From: Odontesthes bonariensis
Lineage: Eukaryota; Chordata; Actinopteri; Atheriniformes; Atherinopsidae
Length of the DNA stretch: 64,000 nt
NCBI RefSeq assembly: GCF_027942865.1
Contig: NC_134509.1
Location: 6,110,754 to 6,174,753 of the forward strand
Reading direction: 5' to 3'
Below, in pieces: positions 24,449 to 37,600 of this stretch; position 1 is the first letter of the stretch, and each line of letters opens with the position of its first letter. Position numbers and translations under genes: made by a program. Below the pieces are notes generated by a model, which made no database searches, had not been told where the DNA came from, and saw only the letters and a list, made by a program, of their open reading frames with translations.

Positions 24449-24472
24449 TTTTTTTTTTGGGGGGGGGGGGGG
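24449..24472. repeat. T and G homopolymer pair
   Basis: A T run followed directly by about twelve G. A G run of this kind is often unstable in assembly. Confidence 0.8.
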
Positions 24473-24497
24473 TAAATTCAAAGATATCGTTCCGATT

Positions 24498-25170
24498 TCA
24501 TGCATAGACACATGAGAAAAGAACTGTTCTTAACCTGGATTTAAAAATGTCTCCATTTGGTGAAAGTTTAATCTCCACTGGCAGTTTGTTCCACTTGTTT
24601 GCAGCATAACAGCTAAATGCTTTTTTCTCCATGTTTAGTCTGGACTGGACCAGCTGACCTGAGTCCTTGGATCTAAGAGCTCTGCTGGGTTTATGTTTAT
24701 GTATTTATCCAAAGCGACTTACAGGTAGGCAAGTAGGGTAACGGGGGTCTTACCTAAGGACCCCTACAGGAGGTAGTACCTTTCATGCATGAGATTTGAA
24801 CTCAGGTCACCCACATGAAAGGTGGCAAACTTACCACTATACTATCCAGTCTCTGAACATATCACAGATGTATTTTGGCCCTAAACCATTCTGTGATTTG
24901 TAAACTATCAGCAGGCTTTTAAAATCTATTCTGTGACTGACTGGAAGCCAGAGTAAGGATTTGTGATGTGTTCAGATCTCTTAGTCCGCGTTAAAACTCT
25001 AACAGGAGCGTTCTGGATGAGCTGCAGATGTTTAATGCTCTTTTTGGGAAGTCCAGTTGAAAGAGCATTACAGTAATGGAGTCTACTGGAGATGAATGCA
25101 TGGATGAGTTTCTTCTGGTCTTTTTGAGAGTAAACCTTTAATTCTGTTGATGTTTCTGAGATACCCAGTC
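24498..25170 (-). mobile_element. L2/CR1-like LINE reverse transcriptase remnant
   Basis: Reading the minus strand, 24950-25170 encodes KLIHAFISSRLHYCNALSTG followed by KSIKHLQLIQNAPVRVLTRT, the conserved C-terminal RT region of CR1/L2/Rex-type LINEs. After a frameshift, HRIDFKSLLIVYKSQNGLGP and KYICDMF follow at about 24850-24930. The element is split by a SINE at 24691-24852 and continues at 24498-24680. Dead copy. Confidence 0.8.
24691..24852 (-). mobile_element. tRNA-derived SINE inserted in a LINE
   Basis: The minus strand starts with TAGTATAGTGGTAAG (A box, Asp/Glu/Gly-tRNA-like). About 30 bases later comes GACCTGAGTTCAAATCTC (B box). It ends with GTAAGTCGCTTTGGATAAA, a tail shared by many fish SINEs and their LINE partners. 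It interrupts the LINE reading at 24498-25170. Confidence 0.75.
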
Positions 25171-25837
25171 GTCCGGTGACAGAGACACATAAAGTATAAA
25201 GATACAATGTTGCACATGTGCAGGGTAACAAATGAACATTCACATAATTTCACATGAATTTTACTCCTGGTACTTCAAGTGCACTTTTTACTGGTTTATC
25301 TATCCAGGGATCTAAAAAAAGTATGGCTTACATTTAAAACAAGGTAATGTTTCAACAGGACTTCTCTCAGCAGGCAGCATAAATATTGAGAATCACAATA
25401 GATTTTCGGACAGATTTGACTTTCCTCATTTTCTCTTTCTCACTATGAGGATTGATTACCCCTGGGAAGTAGAGATTTATGATGTGAAATACAACAAGGT
25501 GGCCTTCCTTGTTCACATAATGAATTTTTCATTGTTGCCTCCATACGGTTGCTACTGCCAGACAGACAGGACATTCAGTGACAGCTTAAGGGATCGCTCC
25601 CTCTGAATGTATTATGGCTGCTACTTTTAAGCTCACACTTTTCATTGATCACTCTGACATCTTTCTTTTTTTCCCCCATTAAGGCTTTTGCCCTGGCTCA
25701 CCACTGCAGTTCTCTGGGTTTCAACATTGAAATTAATACAACTCTAAGGCTGCTTTTGGAGCGTAAATCCTATCGTCTTCCCCAACTGTTTCATTAAATT
25801 TGCATATATGTGTGCAGCCTTTTGTGCCATGACATAC

Positions 25838-26625
25838 AGTGATACTTAAAGTATTGTGAATCTTTTAGTATTTTCCATATTTCTGAATAAATGATCTAAA
25901 ACATGATTAGTAAAATAAAAAGAACCAATGTAAATAGATAAATCACACTTTAGAACTGATCCATTTCACATATGTATATAATTTGTAAACATCCACGATT
26001 AGATGGGGAATTTGGAGTCTGGTGTTTTCAGTCAGTGGGATGATGATCAAGTGCGAGCGTGAACTCTGATTTATTTAAAGAATAGAGATCTCTCAAAGCC
26101 TAATGTTCACAAAATGTTTGTGTAGGTGTATGACACAAACAGAAGAGCTGTTGATGCTCATCAGGCACGAAGGGTTACAAAAACAAGCTCAAGAGAGTTT
26201 GAAACCCACCACTCCAGAATTAGACACAATGTGTTCAAATAGAGGGATTTCAAGAGCACTGTTATCATCCACGAGTGAGGTCAACCTACGAAGATCATTA
26301 AAAGTCTGTGAGGTCACACCGGAACTCAGGGTTACTTCACGGTAACCAAAGGTCTCTCACATTGGCTGATGTTAACGTCAGTCCTAACAGCAGTGAACTA
26401 GATAACTGTAATGTGCAATAGGCCCCCATTTTCACTTTGTAATGTGGACATATATTTAGTGGCTGGACAAGACCAAAATGTAGCTGATTGTTTTAGCCAA
26501 AAAGCATTATGTTTGGAGAAAGTAAAACTCGGTTTTTCAACACAAGAACCTTTTACCATCAGTGAAACACGGTGGTGGTAGTATCATGGCAGCACTGTTT
26601 TGCTACATGATATGATATCGTTTTA
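25838..26625 (+). mobile_element. Decayed Tc1-like transposon with transposase remnants
   Basis: The left end resembles the CAGTG...GTGAA start of a fish Tc1-like family. Transposase traces follow in order. They include GCTGTTGATGCTCATCAGGC, ACCCACCACTCCAGAAT, TCTCACATTGGCTGATGTTAA, GGACAAGACCAAAATGTAGC, TTATGTTTGGAGAAAG and GTGAAACACGGTGGTGGTAG with ATCATGG. The last codes the SVKHGGGSIM signature. Frameshifts and a missing 3' part make it inactive. Confidence 0.8.
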
Positions 26626-27014
26626 TCTACTTAAGGTATTGTGCAGATATATTTAAAACATTAAGCATTTACAAATGTTCAAGTTTGAATTTAGTTTCAA
26701 CGTCTGGATGTAAAGCCTTTAAAAACCCTCCCGCATACATGACCCCTGCGGTTCGACACAGCTTAAGAACCTTATCACAGTTAGGACCAACCTGGGCTGG
26801 TGGGCTAAGATTTGAGGTGTCAAGCTGACTATATTCTATTGTCATTGGTCCTGAGAGTTTTTTAGATACGACCTCTGATAGATGGCTGATAGATGTTTGC
26901 TTTAAGATTAATTGAAACAGGAAAAAGAAAAAATATAATATAATAAAAATAAAAACACCAAAACATTTACAAAGGTCAGGGAAGAAATCCAACGGCATCG
27001 CATTTAGTTTCTGT

Positions 27015-28627
27015 ATAAAACATTTTATTGAACCCCTTTTTGTACATATCAAATCTACAAAATATGCACAATGTTAAAATACTATCAGTGATTTACCCCT
27101 CACTCAGTTTGGTGTCATAGCCCTTATTATCTACAATCCCCGGCCATCATTAACCATGAATTAAATAGGATACATACAAGATATAGCTAACATATCACAA
27201 TGCAGACCGACCAAACAACTGACACAACATACCAATATCACCACGTAAAAAATCAACCGCAAATGCTTGTTAAAATATGGATCTGTATTTCATTACATTA
27301 ATATAATGTTTGTGCAAAGCGGTTATCAGTGTGACATGAGGTTAAAATACAGTACAATTTGAGACTTACAGCTCCAGGCTGGGGTCGCTTTTTTTTCTTG
27401 GTTCAATCAATTAACAAATCAAGTTGTGACGGGAACTAATGAGAGATCATTGATTTATGACTTTGCCCAATTGCCTCCTGAACTGAGAGTAAACCAACAA
27501 CCCAAGCCTAGATGTAGTCGAGGTCAGGCATGTGTCCTTCTAACGAGAAAACCATTTATTCAGAATGTCCAGTCCGCCTCCCTGGACACCACTGAAGAGT
27601 TCACTATAAATCAGTAAACTTCTTTTTACTCTTTGCAATTCCTCTTAACCGTCACAAGAATCCTTGCGAAGCCCTAGCAATGATAAAAACAATAACATTT
27701 TTTGGGAAAGCTTTTTCAGTGACATTTAACCGACTGTTCTCCTTACACAAAAGCAACACTTGCCAGGCGCTGTACTTCCCTGGTGCTTGTAGCAACATTT
27801 TGGCATCATTTTTTTTAAAAGTTTAAAGTCTGAATGGCACTTCTGCGTCACGTTCGTATCTGTACACACAATGAAACATTTGTGGCACCCCCTACACACA
27901 CACACACAAACAAAAGACACGAAATTGAGGTTCAAATAGTCCTGAACACATAGTAATCCTGATGATGAAGGCAACACTGAACGGTAACCCACACTTTCCA
28001 TCAAAATGTAAAGTCAAAATGTTTCTGAAGGTGGCTTGTCGCCTGAATAATCCCTGTTCTCTCTGTACAGTGAAAGTTGCCTGTTGTATGTGAACTTGCT
28101 CACCAGCTACTCATATTGACAACAAATTACAAACTATCTGCGAATCTAAACACTCATAAACGCCTTGTTCATCTGGAGATAAGAGGATTCTCAGGAAAAT
28201 GGTATTACATCGTAGGGTTTTCCAGCTGTCACCCTACACAAGAGGCAAAGTTGCAAAAATACATCTAGCAGGCTGATGTCTTCATGAGAAGGCACCGTTG
28301 GATAGAGGAGAAATAGGCAGAGGAGGTTATGCAATGCTGTTTTTGTTAGATCCGAGGCTTCTTGTTTGCTCATGGTATGTTGTCATTAACAGTCTCACAA
28401 ACATCCATTAGACACTGAGATGAAGAGCAAGAATTGGTTAGCTTGAATGTTAAGGCTTAACTGAAAAAAGAAAGGAGGATGGTGACTGTGAGAGGAGTCT
28501 GATCACCAAAAGATGAGGTTCCAAATGTGAGGGCTGAGGTGACACATCTAGTGAAGGTGGCCAGACAGCTACCAATCAATGCAGGAATAGGGAGGTTACA
28601 GGGTTTTGCCAGCCTCTAAAGAGCAAC
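27015..28627 (-). other. rhbdl3: Probable rhbdl3 3' UTR
   Basis: It extends from the stop codon at 28628 to the first well-placed AATAAA on the minus strand (27024-27029), about 1.6 kb. The stretch lacks recognisable transposons, unlike the sequence on either side, which fits a retained UTR. A short CA run lies at 27894-27908. Confidence 0.5.
27024..27029 (-). terminator. rhbdl3: Candidate poly(A) signal of rhbdl3
   Basis: AATAAAATG on the minus strand, about 1.6 kb after the stop codon. U-rich AAAAGGGGUU-type sequence lies upstream rather than downstream, so the exact end is uncertain. Confidence 0.45.
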
Positions 28628-31566
28628 TCATGGTGCAGGTGGAATTCGCACATCAAGCAGGCTGTAGGCAAAAATGTTCCAGAATACAGCGCAGAGCACA
28701 AACAAAGTGTAGACACAGAAAAATATCCAAAACAGAGACTGCTCCTGGAGTCGCTGCTCGTAGTTCTGCAGGACCACCACGCCCAGTGTCAGGCCCACCA
28801 CCACTCCCCCCAGGTGAGCCACAAAGCTGGGGTTGGGGCACGGAGGGAAGGCCGGAGGGTAGAACCGCAGCCACACTGCTCGACCAAACTCAACGCTCAC
28901 TGTGAGCAGAGTGAAAAAGAGATGTAAGCTTGTATGCAGAAACAAATATCTACGGCACATCTTTCAGCCCCAGTTCCAAAACAGTTGGGGTGGTGAGTAA
29001 AATGAAAATAAAAACAGAATGCAATCATTTTTCTCATAAATCTCATAAAATAATATTCTATTCACAATAGAAAAAACACAAACACATACCAAATGTAGGT
29101 GAGACATTTTATTATTGCATGAAAAATATTATTAGCTCATCTTGAATTTGATGGCAGTAACTTGTCTGAAATGAATTGGGACAGTGTAGCATCACCTCTC
29201 CTTTAACAGCAGTCTGTAAATGTACGGAAAATGAGGAGACCAGTTGCTGGACCTTTGGAAAAGGAGAGTTGTCCCAACTGATATCATTATAGGTACTTAA
29301 CAGTCCTGGCTCGTCTTTGTCATTTATTTCGCATTTCATGACGCGCCAGATGTTTTAAGTTGGTGAAAGATCCGGACTCTTCCACTACGAAGCAATGCTG
29401 TTCTAACAGATGCAGATACAGATATACCGTCTTGCTGAAATAAGCAAGGCCTTCTCTGAAAATGGGATCTAGACAGGACCATATGTTGCTCTAAAATCTG
29501 TATATACCTTTCAACGTTGATGTAGCAAATGCAGTGAATGCAGTGTATACCACATCCTATGTGGAGGAAGCTTAAAACTGGAGGGGAATATGATGAAATA
29601 CAAGAAAATATCATTTTAAAACAACCAGGATCTATTAGAGCCATCGGGAATTATATTGTCATTACTCATTGACAAGATACTGGTTAGACCAAAGTCAATA
29701 TCTATATTCTGAGGGCTTTTACAGAGGAGTTTGTTAATTCTCTTTTATAGACTGAGTAATGTATTACGTTTTTTAATTCACAAGAATATGAGAAACTTTG
29801 TTGCCGACTGTATTTTCTGATTCATAGAGTGACATTCAGATAGAATAGGCTTATAAAAGGCCACAGTCACAAAGATGTTACACTATACATCTGCAAGGAT
29901 ACAAGGCTCTAGTATGGTGCACTTAAAGCAATACAATGTAACTTCTCAAGAAGCCCATTATGGAGCTCCCCCTACAGGCTTGGAGGTAATGTACGGTTAC
30001 GCTGTCGTAAATACAACACCCTTTCGCTTTCATGTTTCACGTTTGTTGACGAACCGGCGAGGAGTCAGAAGGTGCAAGCTATGTTGACCGAGAAGGTAAG
30101 AATAATCAAATGTACCTGCGAGCGTGAGAGAGGTTATATTTGTTTTTGCGGTAGGTGTGCCAGAAAGCAAGTCGAAGTACTTCCGCTCAGCTCCCGGGCC
30201 GCTACCGGGCCGGTCCAGCAAAGTTACATAGCGCAGTTATTCCAACTCAGACCCCCGAAGGGCATAGGAGATAGGCCAATCGTAATATTAAAACTCATTC
30301 TAGCCGCACAATTTTTTTCAAGCTGTTATTTTAAGGTAGAAATGTTACATAGTATTGCTTTAATGTGAATATCATCCAGAGGAGGTGTGCATGTGACTTT
30401 ATGGAAAATGTTCAACGTCCACCGTCAAGCAAACAGCAAAAATATCAAAACTCAAAAGTCAACAGGGAACGGTTCATTATTTGGTTTTCAATTTTAATTT
30501 AGGAAACGGAAATTTGAAAACAAGTATTGTTTTCGTACATTATAATTTTTCCTATCATTATTGAAAAGGGAATGAACAAATGATACACAGATGGATTCAC
30601 AGTTTGAAGAGACTGTAGACTATTTCATATATGCCTTTTCAAGCCTGGACTGATGCGCCCTTTTTTACGCATCGTGTCGTGTGTAGAACAGGTGGGTCGA
30701 AGTTTATCTGGCGCTGATATGCTGCTGAGTCGGCAAGGGATGTAGTAACAGAGGTGAAACTAGCCTGACTTGTGTGTGCTTACACATCATCAAGTTGGCA
30801 TCGCGGAACTCGCCTCTCCAATCAACTGTCCTGTCATCACTCTATTCAGCAACGCCGGCTTGATGTGTGAAACACAGCAATGCGGGGCTGAGCCTCCTCT
30901 GTTTGATGTGTAAAGTATGAGGAGGAACAGCGGCGGATTAACAAGGAAGTCTGTTTTTGCCCACAAGTCACAACCGATTTATTGAAAGAGACTTGAGTGC
31001 AGAGATTTATTTCAATCCACATTTATACAATTTCTCCTAAAAACAATATTAAGAAAATCAGATGTGCACAAATTCATGGACAGAAACGTCCATGCATGTG
31101 TGTAAACATCTGCACAATCTACTTTCCATCTACACACGCATCCTCCAAATGGATTCCAACAAACAGTGTGAGAAAAGTAGTAGATTTCCATGTGTGACCA
31201 AAGCTGTGAACATCCCTAATGATGCTACTATTACTGGGTGTTAGCAGGCTCCATATCTTCAATTCTATAAATTCTGAAGCTTCCCTGTCAGAAACTTTAA
31301 TATTATAGCCAAGGCACGAAATCATATTTTTCAAACCAGGAACCTTTGAAGCAGAATAAAAGTATAAGTAGAGGAGAGTGTGGAAAATGTGAAAGAACTT
31401 ACTGCAAACCAGAGCCATGGCCATCCGGAATAACTTAAACTGACACTTCATTCCCGACCAGTTCTAAAAAAAACAAAGAAAAAGAGAGGAATGAGAAATT
31501 ACAAAGACAGACGGCGTCAGAGTCCTCCTCAGAAACACACATATAGGCATGGACACACACACACAC

Positions 31567-31624
<58 letters not shown>

Positions 31625-34600
31625 CTACTGACATGAAATGACAAGAGATTGTGCCCCCTGTATCAATTCAGGTCAATTTTGAAAACCCAGGAGGCACTCT
31701 GACCCTTAATCTAACACTGCACTAGGTAATAAGATTTCACCAGAGAGGAGAACTTATCCTGCCGGACTTGGAGAATGTTACGGGGGATCTGGTGGAGAAC
31801 ATAATAAACTCTGCATAATATACAATAGATGTTCACCTTGAGTGACAACAGAAGTGTACTTGACAACCCATACAAGAGAGCGGTTACACCAAACAGAGTA
31901 GGTATAGATGTCCAAGGACAGCAAAGGCATTGATGGGGTGGGATTTCATTCACACTGTGTCATATAGGCATCTGCACTCGCTCATATTATTTTCTGATCT
32001 TTGAATGGCAAGGTAAAAGTGATGCTGAAGAATGTATGGCATCTGGACATCTGGAGATAGAGAGGCACCGGCTGGGGCCTTAAAGGGCCAGTTTGCTGTG
32101 TAGTGACAGGACAGCTGAGTGATGTGACACAGTAACATACACGAGTATGCAAACAGGAGAACTCACCATTACTACATTAGCCAAATGTGCTGACACCAGG
32201 GCATACACTCCTCCAGATGATCCGACCACAGGAGCTGTCATATCAGTGACAGATACCGCCAGAGACCCTGTAGAGACGAGAGAGGCCGCAGGTTAGTCAA
32301 TTTGCTATTTGGTAAAATTATAAATACACAAGGACTTCCTTCTAATGTCGGATTCAAAGGGATAAAAAGCATTCTATTTTGTGAAATAATCATACTTTTT
32401 TTCTCTTTTTTATTATGTGCCTGTGCTGGAATTACACACTATGAATTCATTTTGTGCAGAGTGCATTATGGAGGTTTCATTGCAAGTTTCAGGAATAACA
32501 ATAGTCAGTGGACAGTCAGTGGATTCATTTTGTGCAGAGCCATTGGGATTGAGAGTTGATGATCCTTACCAATACCTATTTTTTTTTTACCTAAACTGAT
32601 ACACTGACTCACTGCGGCGACAGCCAGATGGAATCTCTTACTTCCCTGCTGGCATGCCCATGCTAGTTCCCTGTATGTCTCCTGAATCCTTGGCAGCTGG
32701 GACATGTTCGCCATGAGAATGTAAGTGGGTTGTACTATTCAACAATGCCGATAAGTTAGTCCAAAGCTGGAAGGGGCCTCTTTTTTGTCAGGTGGCTAAA
32801 TGTGTCAGAAACTGTGATTGAAACTCAGTCCATAAAGACTACCCATCCATCCATCCATCCATCCATCCATCCATCCATCCATCCATCCATCCATCCATCC
32901 ATCCATCCATCCATCCATCCATCCATCCATCCATCCATCATTCATTCATTCATTCATTCCATCCATCCATCCATCCATCCATTGTCTTCTGCTTATCCAA
33001 GGTTGGGACGCAGACGCAAGAGGTTCAGGAGAGAAACCTGAAGGTTGTCTACCCAGCGACACTCTCTAGCTTCTCCTGGGGGATCCCAACTGTTCCCAAG
33101 CCAGAAAGAATATATAATACCTTCAGTGAGTTATTGGTCTGCCCTGGGGCCTCCTCCCAGTTAGATGGGCCCAAAAAAGCTTTGAAAGGGAGGCGACCAG
33201 GAGGCATCCTAACCAGATACCGCAGCAAGTTGATGCTCTTCCACACCGGGGAGGACTCCAACAGCTGGGAGCTTGTGAGATGTCGCGTGCAGCCCAGCTC
33301 ACAATGTGTCAACACAGCCCTCAGGATTATGGCAATACTCAAACCTCCCCACCACGTTAAGGTGCCGTTTCCACGGAGGGGTATGTGTCAACTTGCAGTC
33401 ACTTAAAGCATTTCCAGGCTGTTGATCTGCTCTAACAATAATTCTAATTTTATAACCGCAATATCATCTGAAAAAAAAAATCACCATTCAAGTCTGTGCA
33501 GTGAATTCGACTATGCTTTCATGCACAATGATCTCAAAAAGTGACAGCAAGAAGTGGCAAAATGTCTTGGAATATTTTTTCTCACAGTCCACAGCGTTGC
33601 AACACAGGACAAACTTGGGTTAATAACTTGATTCTGCTCCCTCACATATAAACCAGGACAAATATGGTGGTCACATGAAATGAGACTGTAACAGTTGCTT
33701 GACTCACAGGCACAATGGAGCTGAGCTACAATGACAGATTAAATGTGCCTTTTAAGTAGGTTGATTTTTTTTTTTAACAATTTCTGATGCATTAAGCCGT
33801 CTGACAAAAGAAACTGAAAAAAAAAGTAAATGAGAGCAGCTTTATTGGGAATTCAGCCGTGTCAACATGTACATTTCTGTTTTTAAAAAAAGCAAAAAGA
33901 TAAAACTTTGGAGCATGCAAGTACCGACTAGGCCCATTTAAGTCTAGCTGAGCGTATACATGTAGAGTGATCTGATCCCCAGCTGCTTCTAGCTGATTAT
34001 TATTTCATCATTGCATTATCTACCCGAAGCTCGATTTTGTACAATTTATGTTTGTACAACTAATGTGTTTACATGTATTTTAAGTTAAGTTCAAGTTCAG
34101 GTTTGGTCAGACTCACACAATCATTTTATTGTTTTTTTCTGTCTGAGTCATGTAAACAAACTCACAGAGTTGGATTTATAAAAGCTCTCTGATAAAGGTC
34201 GCCTGCTCCTAATGTTTTCAGATGGGGGTCTCTGTGAAGGCTGCCCTAACCCTCTGTGTGTATTCTGTATAATTCTGTCAGGGTTTCAGTCTTTGCTGTA
34301 AACATTACTGAACTTCTCACATACAAGAGATGTAAATAGTTGTGAGACTGGGCAATAGTCTAAAATGTAACAGATTTATTTTGGATACATTCATTTTACG
34401 CTAATTTTCTAACTTGTGATACAATACAAAATTCTATATGTGTCAATTTGAATTCATTAATTATATAAAAAACAAGTATAAGCTTTTGCACTTATGAAGG
34501 AACTTATTGTAACCTTGACGATGTGAATAGCTGACTAATTTGAAAAGGCTCTGACCATTTGCATACTGAATACATCTATTTTGAATCGTACTAAGGCATC

Positions 34601-37600
34601 TTTGATACTCTCAGTTTAATGTGGGTGTATCATAAGCCGACCTCTGTGAACAGTCTTGCTCATACTGTGCAAGAACACACTGTGATTTTAAAATCCCAGC
34701 CAGCTCTGCAAACAGAAAATGGCTTTCTGTGGCACTTTGGTACCAATTCATGTCACACACAAAAGATCCAATCACGTATGGAAAATTCTAAACATAGAGA
34801 AACTCAGTTACACGTTTGTTCTCACTGAATTCAATGTTCAATAGAAAATAGAGGGGGTTTGAGAATTAAACTTCTCAAATATAACTTTCTTATCTACTTT
34901 GCTTCCTTTCCTTCTTTTTAAAAAAAACAAAACTGTTTTCTCTTTACAAATACTCACCGTTTCGTTGTATATATTTTTCTTTCAAAGTACATTATTAAGG
35001 GAGTATATGGGACACGAGAATGCTGTGGATGAGTGGTGTCGTTTAATCCACTCTCTCGCAATACAATTATACATTAAAAGAAAGAGGAGCATGCAAACAT
35101 ATCACTGCACTTTGCATTATAAACATTATAAACATATACAGAATCTGATAATTCTGTCAATTCAGCATTTCATTTCATGTTGTAGATGAAACAGATGAAT
35201 GAGCTGGTATTTCATTCCTCATGCACTGTCCATGTTTGACATTAACTGGAATCTGAATCTCTTTTGGACGAGCAGCTCCAGAACATCTTTCTCTGAGTGC
35301 AGTGGGAGTTGTTTTTTATTTCAAAGGTTACTCTGCTTATCGGGATTCCAAAGATTTGTTGCAAATTCAAGGTGAAAACACTTGCAGGGTTTTGAAGGTT
35401 AGTCATGCACTGCTCACGTTCAAAAATGTTTTATCAAAATTAGAAATGGCGAGTGACACTCATGTAAACATTAAACGTCCTGAGTTCCATTTTAGTCAGG
35501 CTCATCATGACCATGACAAACTCTGAAGATTAGCCAAGTTTATGCATAGTTGGTGCATTAAGTTGAAGCATTAGTTGGGGTATCTTAGCGACTATAGGGG
35601 TAAAACTGCTTCTGGTGAACAAATCCAACCACAAAGGATATATTACCCCTCTTGAAAAATGAATGAACATGACTTGAACCATGAAAGTATCTTTGCTTTT
35701 GCCATTTCTGCTAACTTTAACCCAAATAAGTCTCAGCTCCCAGCAAAGTATGCAGAAGCTATCTGACATGATAATTGTAAACACGAGTTAAACAAGCCAT
35801 ATTTACATGCAGAATGATAACTTGCAAAAAGTGACACAATGTCCAATTTATGACTACAGTTGCATTTCGTTTAAGTTGTATTTGAGGACATTGGGCCTCA
35901 TGCAAGAACATTTTCGTATTTTTATTCTAAATTTATCTCACTTTTTTCGTACGAAGGTCTCGTACGAACACGCCACGTCAGATTCAACAAACGCTCTTAA
36001 CTTCGGAAAAAGTGTGTCAATGTCTTGCGTAAATGATGAATCCCACCCGTGCCTATGTAAGGGGCACGTGCACGAGGATAGTAAACTTGCATACTCCACG
36101 CCCAAAATAATACCATATAAGGCTGTGCTTCCTCGCTCCTGTGCCAGGAAGTGTTGAGTGTTTAGTCATGAAAACTGCATCAAGGTGCAAAAATAACAAC
36201 TTTAGAGGCTCTGAGACTGAAGTTCTGCTTCCAGAGATCCAAAAAGGAAAATATGTCATTTTTAGCAGTGTCAGCAATGGAATTACGGGACCTGGTAAAG
36301 CCAAGAAATGGGAAGCAATTAGAAGTGCTGTTAATTCCGTGTCACTTGTAGTTCGTAATGTCACCAAAATAAAGAAGAAATGGTTTGATATGAAAATGGC
36401 TTAAAAAAAAAAAAAACCTCTCGCTATGGCCAGGCGCTCGATGACTGCAACTAAAGCCGTGCAATCAATTGTTGCCTCATCATGATGGCTCTTTGATGGG
36501 ACGGTCCATGAGGGGGGTCTTCTGGCACCACACCTTCTGGTCTGCCTGGGCTGGTTCAGGTAGTAGGAGACCCTCGTTCATGGCAATATTGTGCAAATCT
36601 GGCATGCCTTCTCTGGGCTATAGAGCAGTTTGCCCCCCGCTGTATCGAGACACCCCCACCTGGCCTTCAGCTCAGTGCGCTCCACGACAGCACGGGTGCT
36701 CTGATGCGTATATGTGTGCAGTTTGTACTCTTAATTTGTACTTGTTGGACAGCGGTGTATGGTAATTTGATGTACCATGGGTGATAAACTGATGAGAGCT
36801 TTGATGACCAAGGGGAGCGCACGACCCACAGAGGACTGGGACACACCCGATCTGTCTCCAATCTCCCTCTGAAAGGTTCCAGTGGCCAAAAATCCAAGGG
36901 TGGTGAGGACCTGGACGTGTGTGGAATTGGGTTTGATCGGCGTGTTTCTCTCTGGAGTTATGGCTCTAGCAAGCTGCATATTTGCAGCAGCACAGTCCCT
37001 GGCAATCTAAATCGTGATGTCAGCCATTCGTCTGTCTCCACACGGTCTCTTCCAAGAGCCTGACGCGCTAAGGCATTCAAAAGCAGAACTTCAGCCGCTG
37101 GTTACACTTCCCATTGACCTTGTTCTATACAAAGTCAAATTAACCTTCAATCAGTGCATAATTTAAGTCGAACAGAATAATGTCAGCATCATTATGGGGT
37201 ATAATGTATATACTTATCTATGTTTGCTTCAAAGTAATTAAACATACAATCCATTATTCAAGCAAACTTGATTTGAATAACAGCGGACTATTTTACGAAA
37301 CTCCTACGACAGGTCTGGATCACTCGTAAATTCTGTTCGTACCTGAAAGAAAACGTAAAATACGAAAAGATTGGTGAATGTGCAAATTCTCTTAAATCAC
37401 TCGTATGCACGACTTAAGAACAAATCTGTGCGTACGAACAGTTCTTGCATGAGGCCCATTCTTATTTTGCACATAAAGCAGCTGAATGGACATTTCCCAG
37501 GATAGAATGCAGAAGTTGTAAGATGGCCTCAGTTATTTTGTCCACTCTGTCACGAGGCTTTCAAACAAGTTCTTCATCTGTGTTATGTTCTATTTAGTTC

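Larger units (their letters stand above)
35893..37457. mobile_element. PIF-Harbinger DNA transposon, internally deleted
   Basis: Perfect 17-bp terminal inverted repeats GGGCCTCATGCAAGAAC at 35893-35909 and inverted at 37441-37457. They are flanked by the 3-bp duplication ATT (35890-35892 and 37458-37460). It carries a Myb/SANT-like gene on the plus strand and a broken transposase on the minus strand, the two-gene layout of the family. Length 1565 bp, roughly half of an autonomous copy. It lies in the rhbdl3 intron between exons 41533-41645 and 32167-32267. Confidence 0.9.

Noticed and set aside
26669..27052. 127-codon minus-strand frame downstream of rhbdl3
   Set aside because: No family resemblance that I can name; it overlaps the likely poly(A) end and AT-rich sequence. 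A transposon remnant is possible but unsupported.
36469..36765. 98-codon plus-strand frame in the Harbinger element
   Set aside because: It is antisense to the transposase C-terminal remnant, which has the recognisable family motifs.
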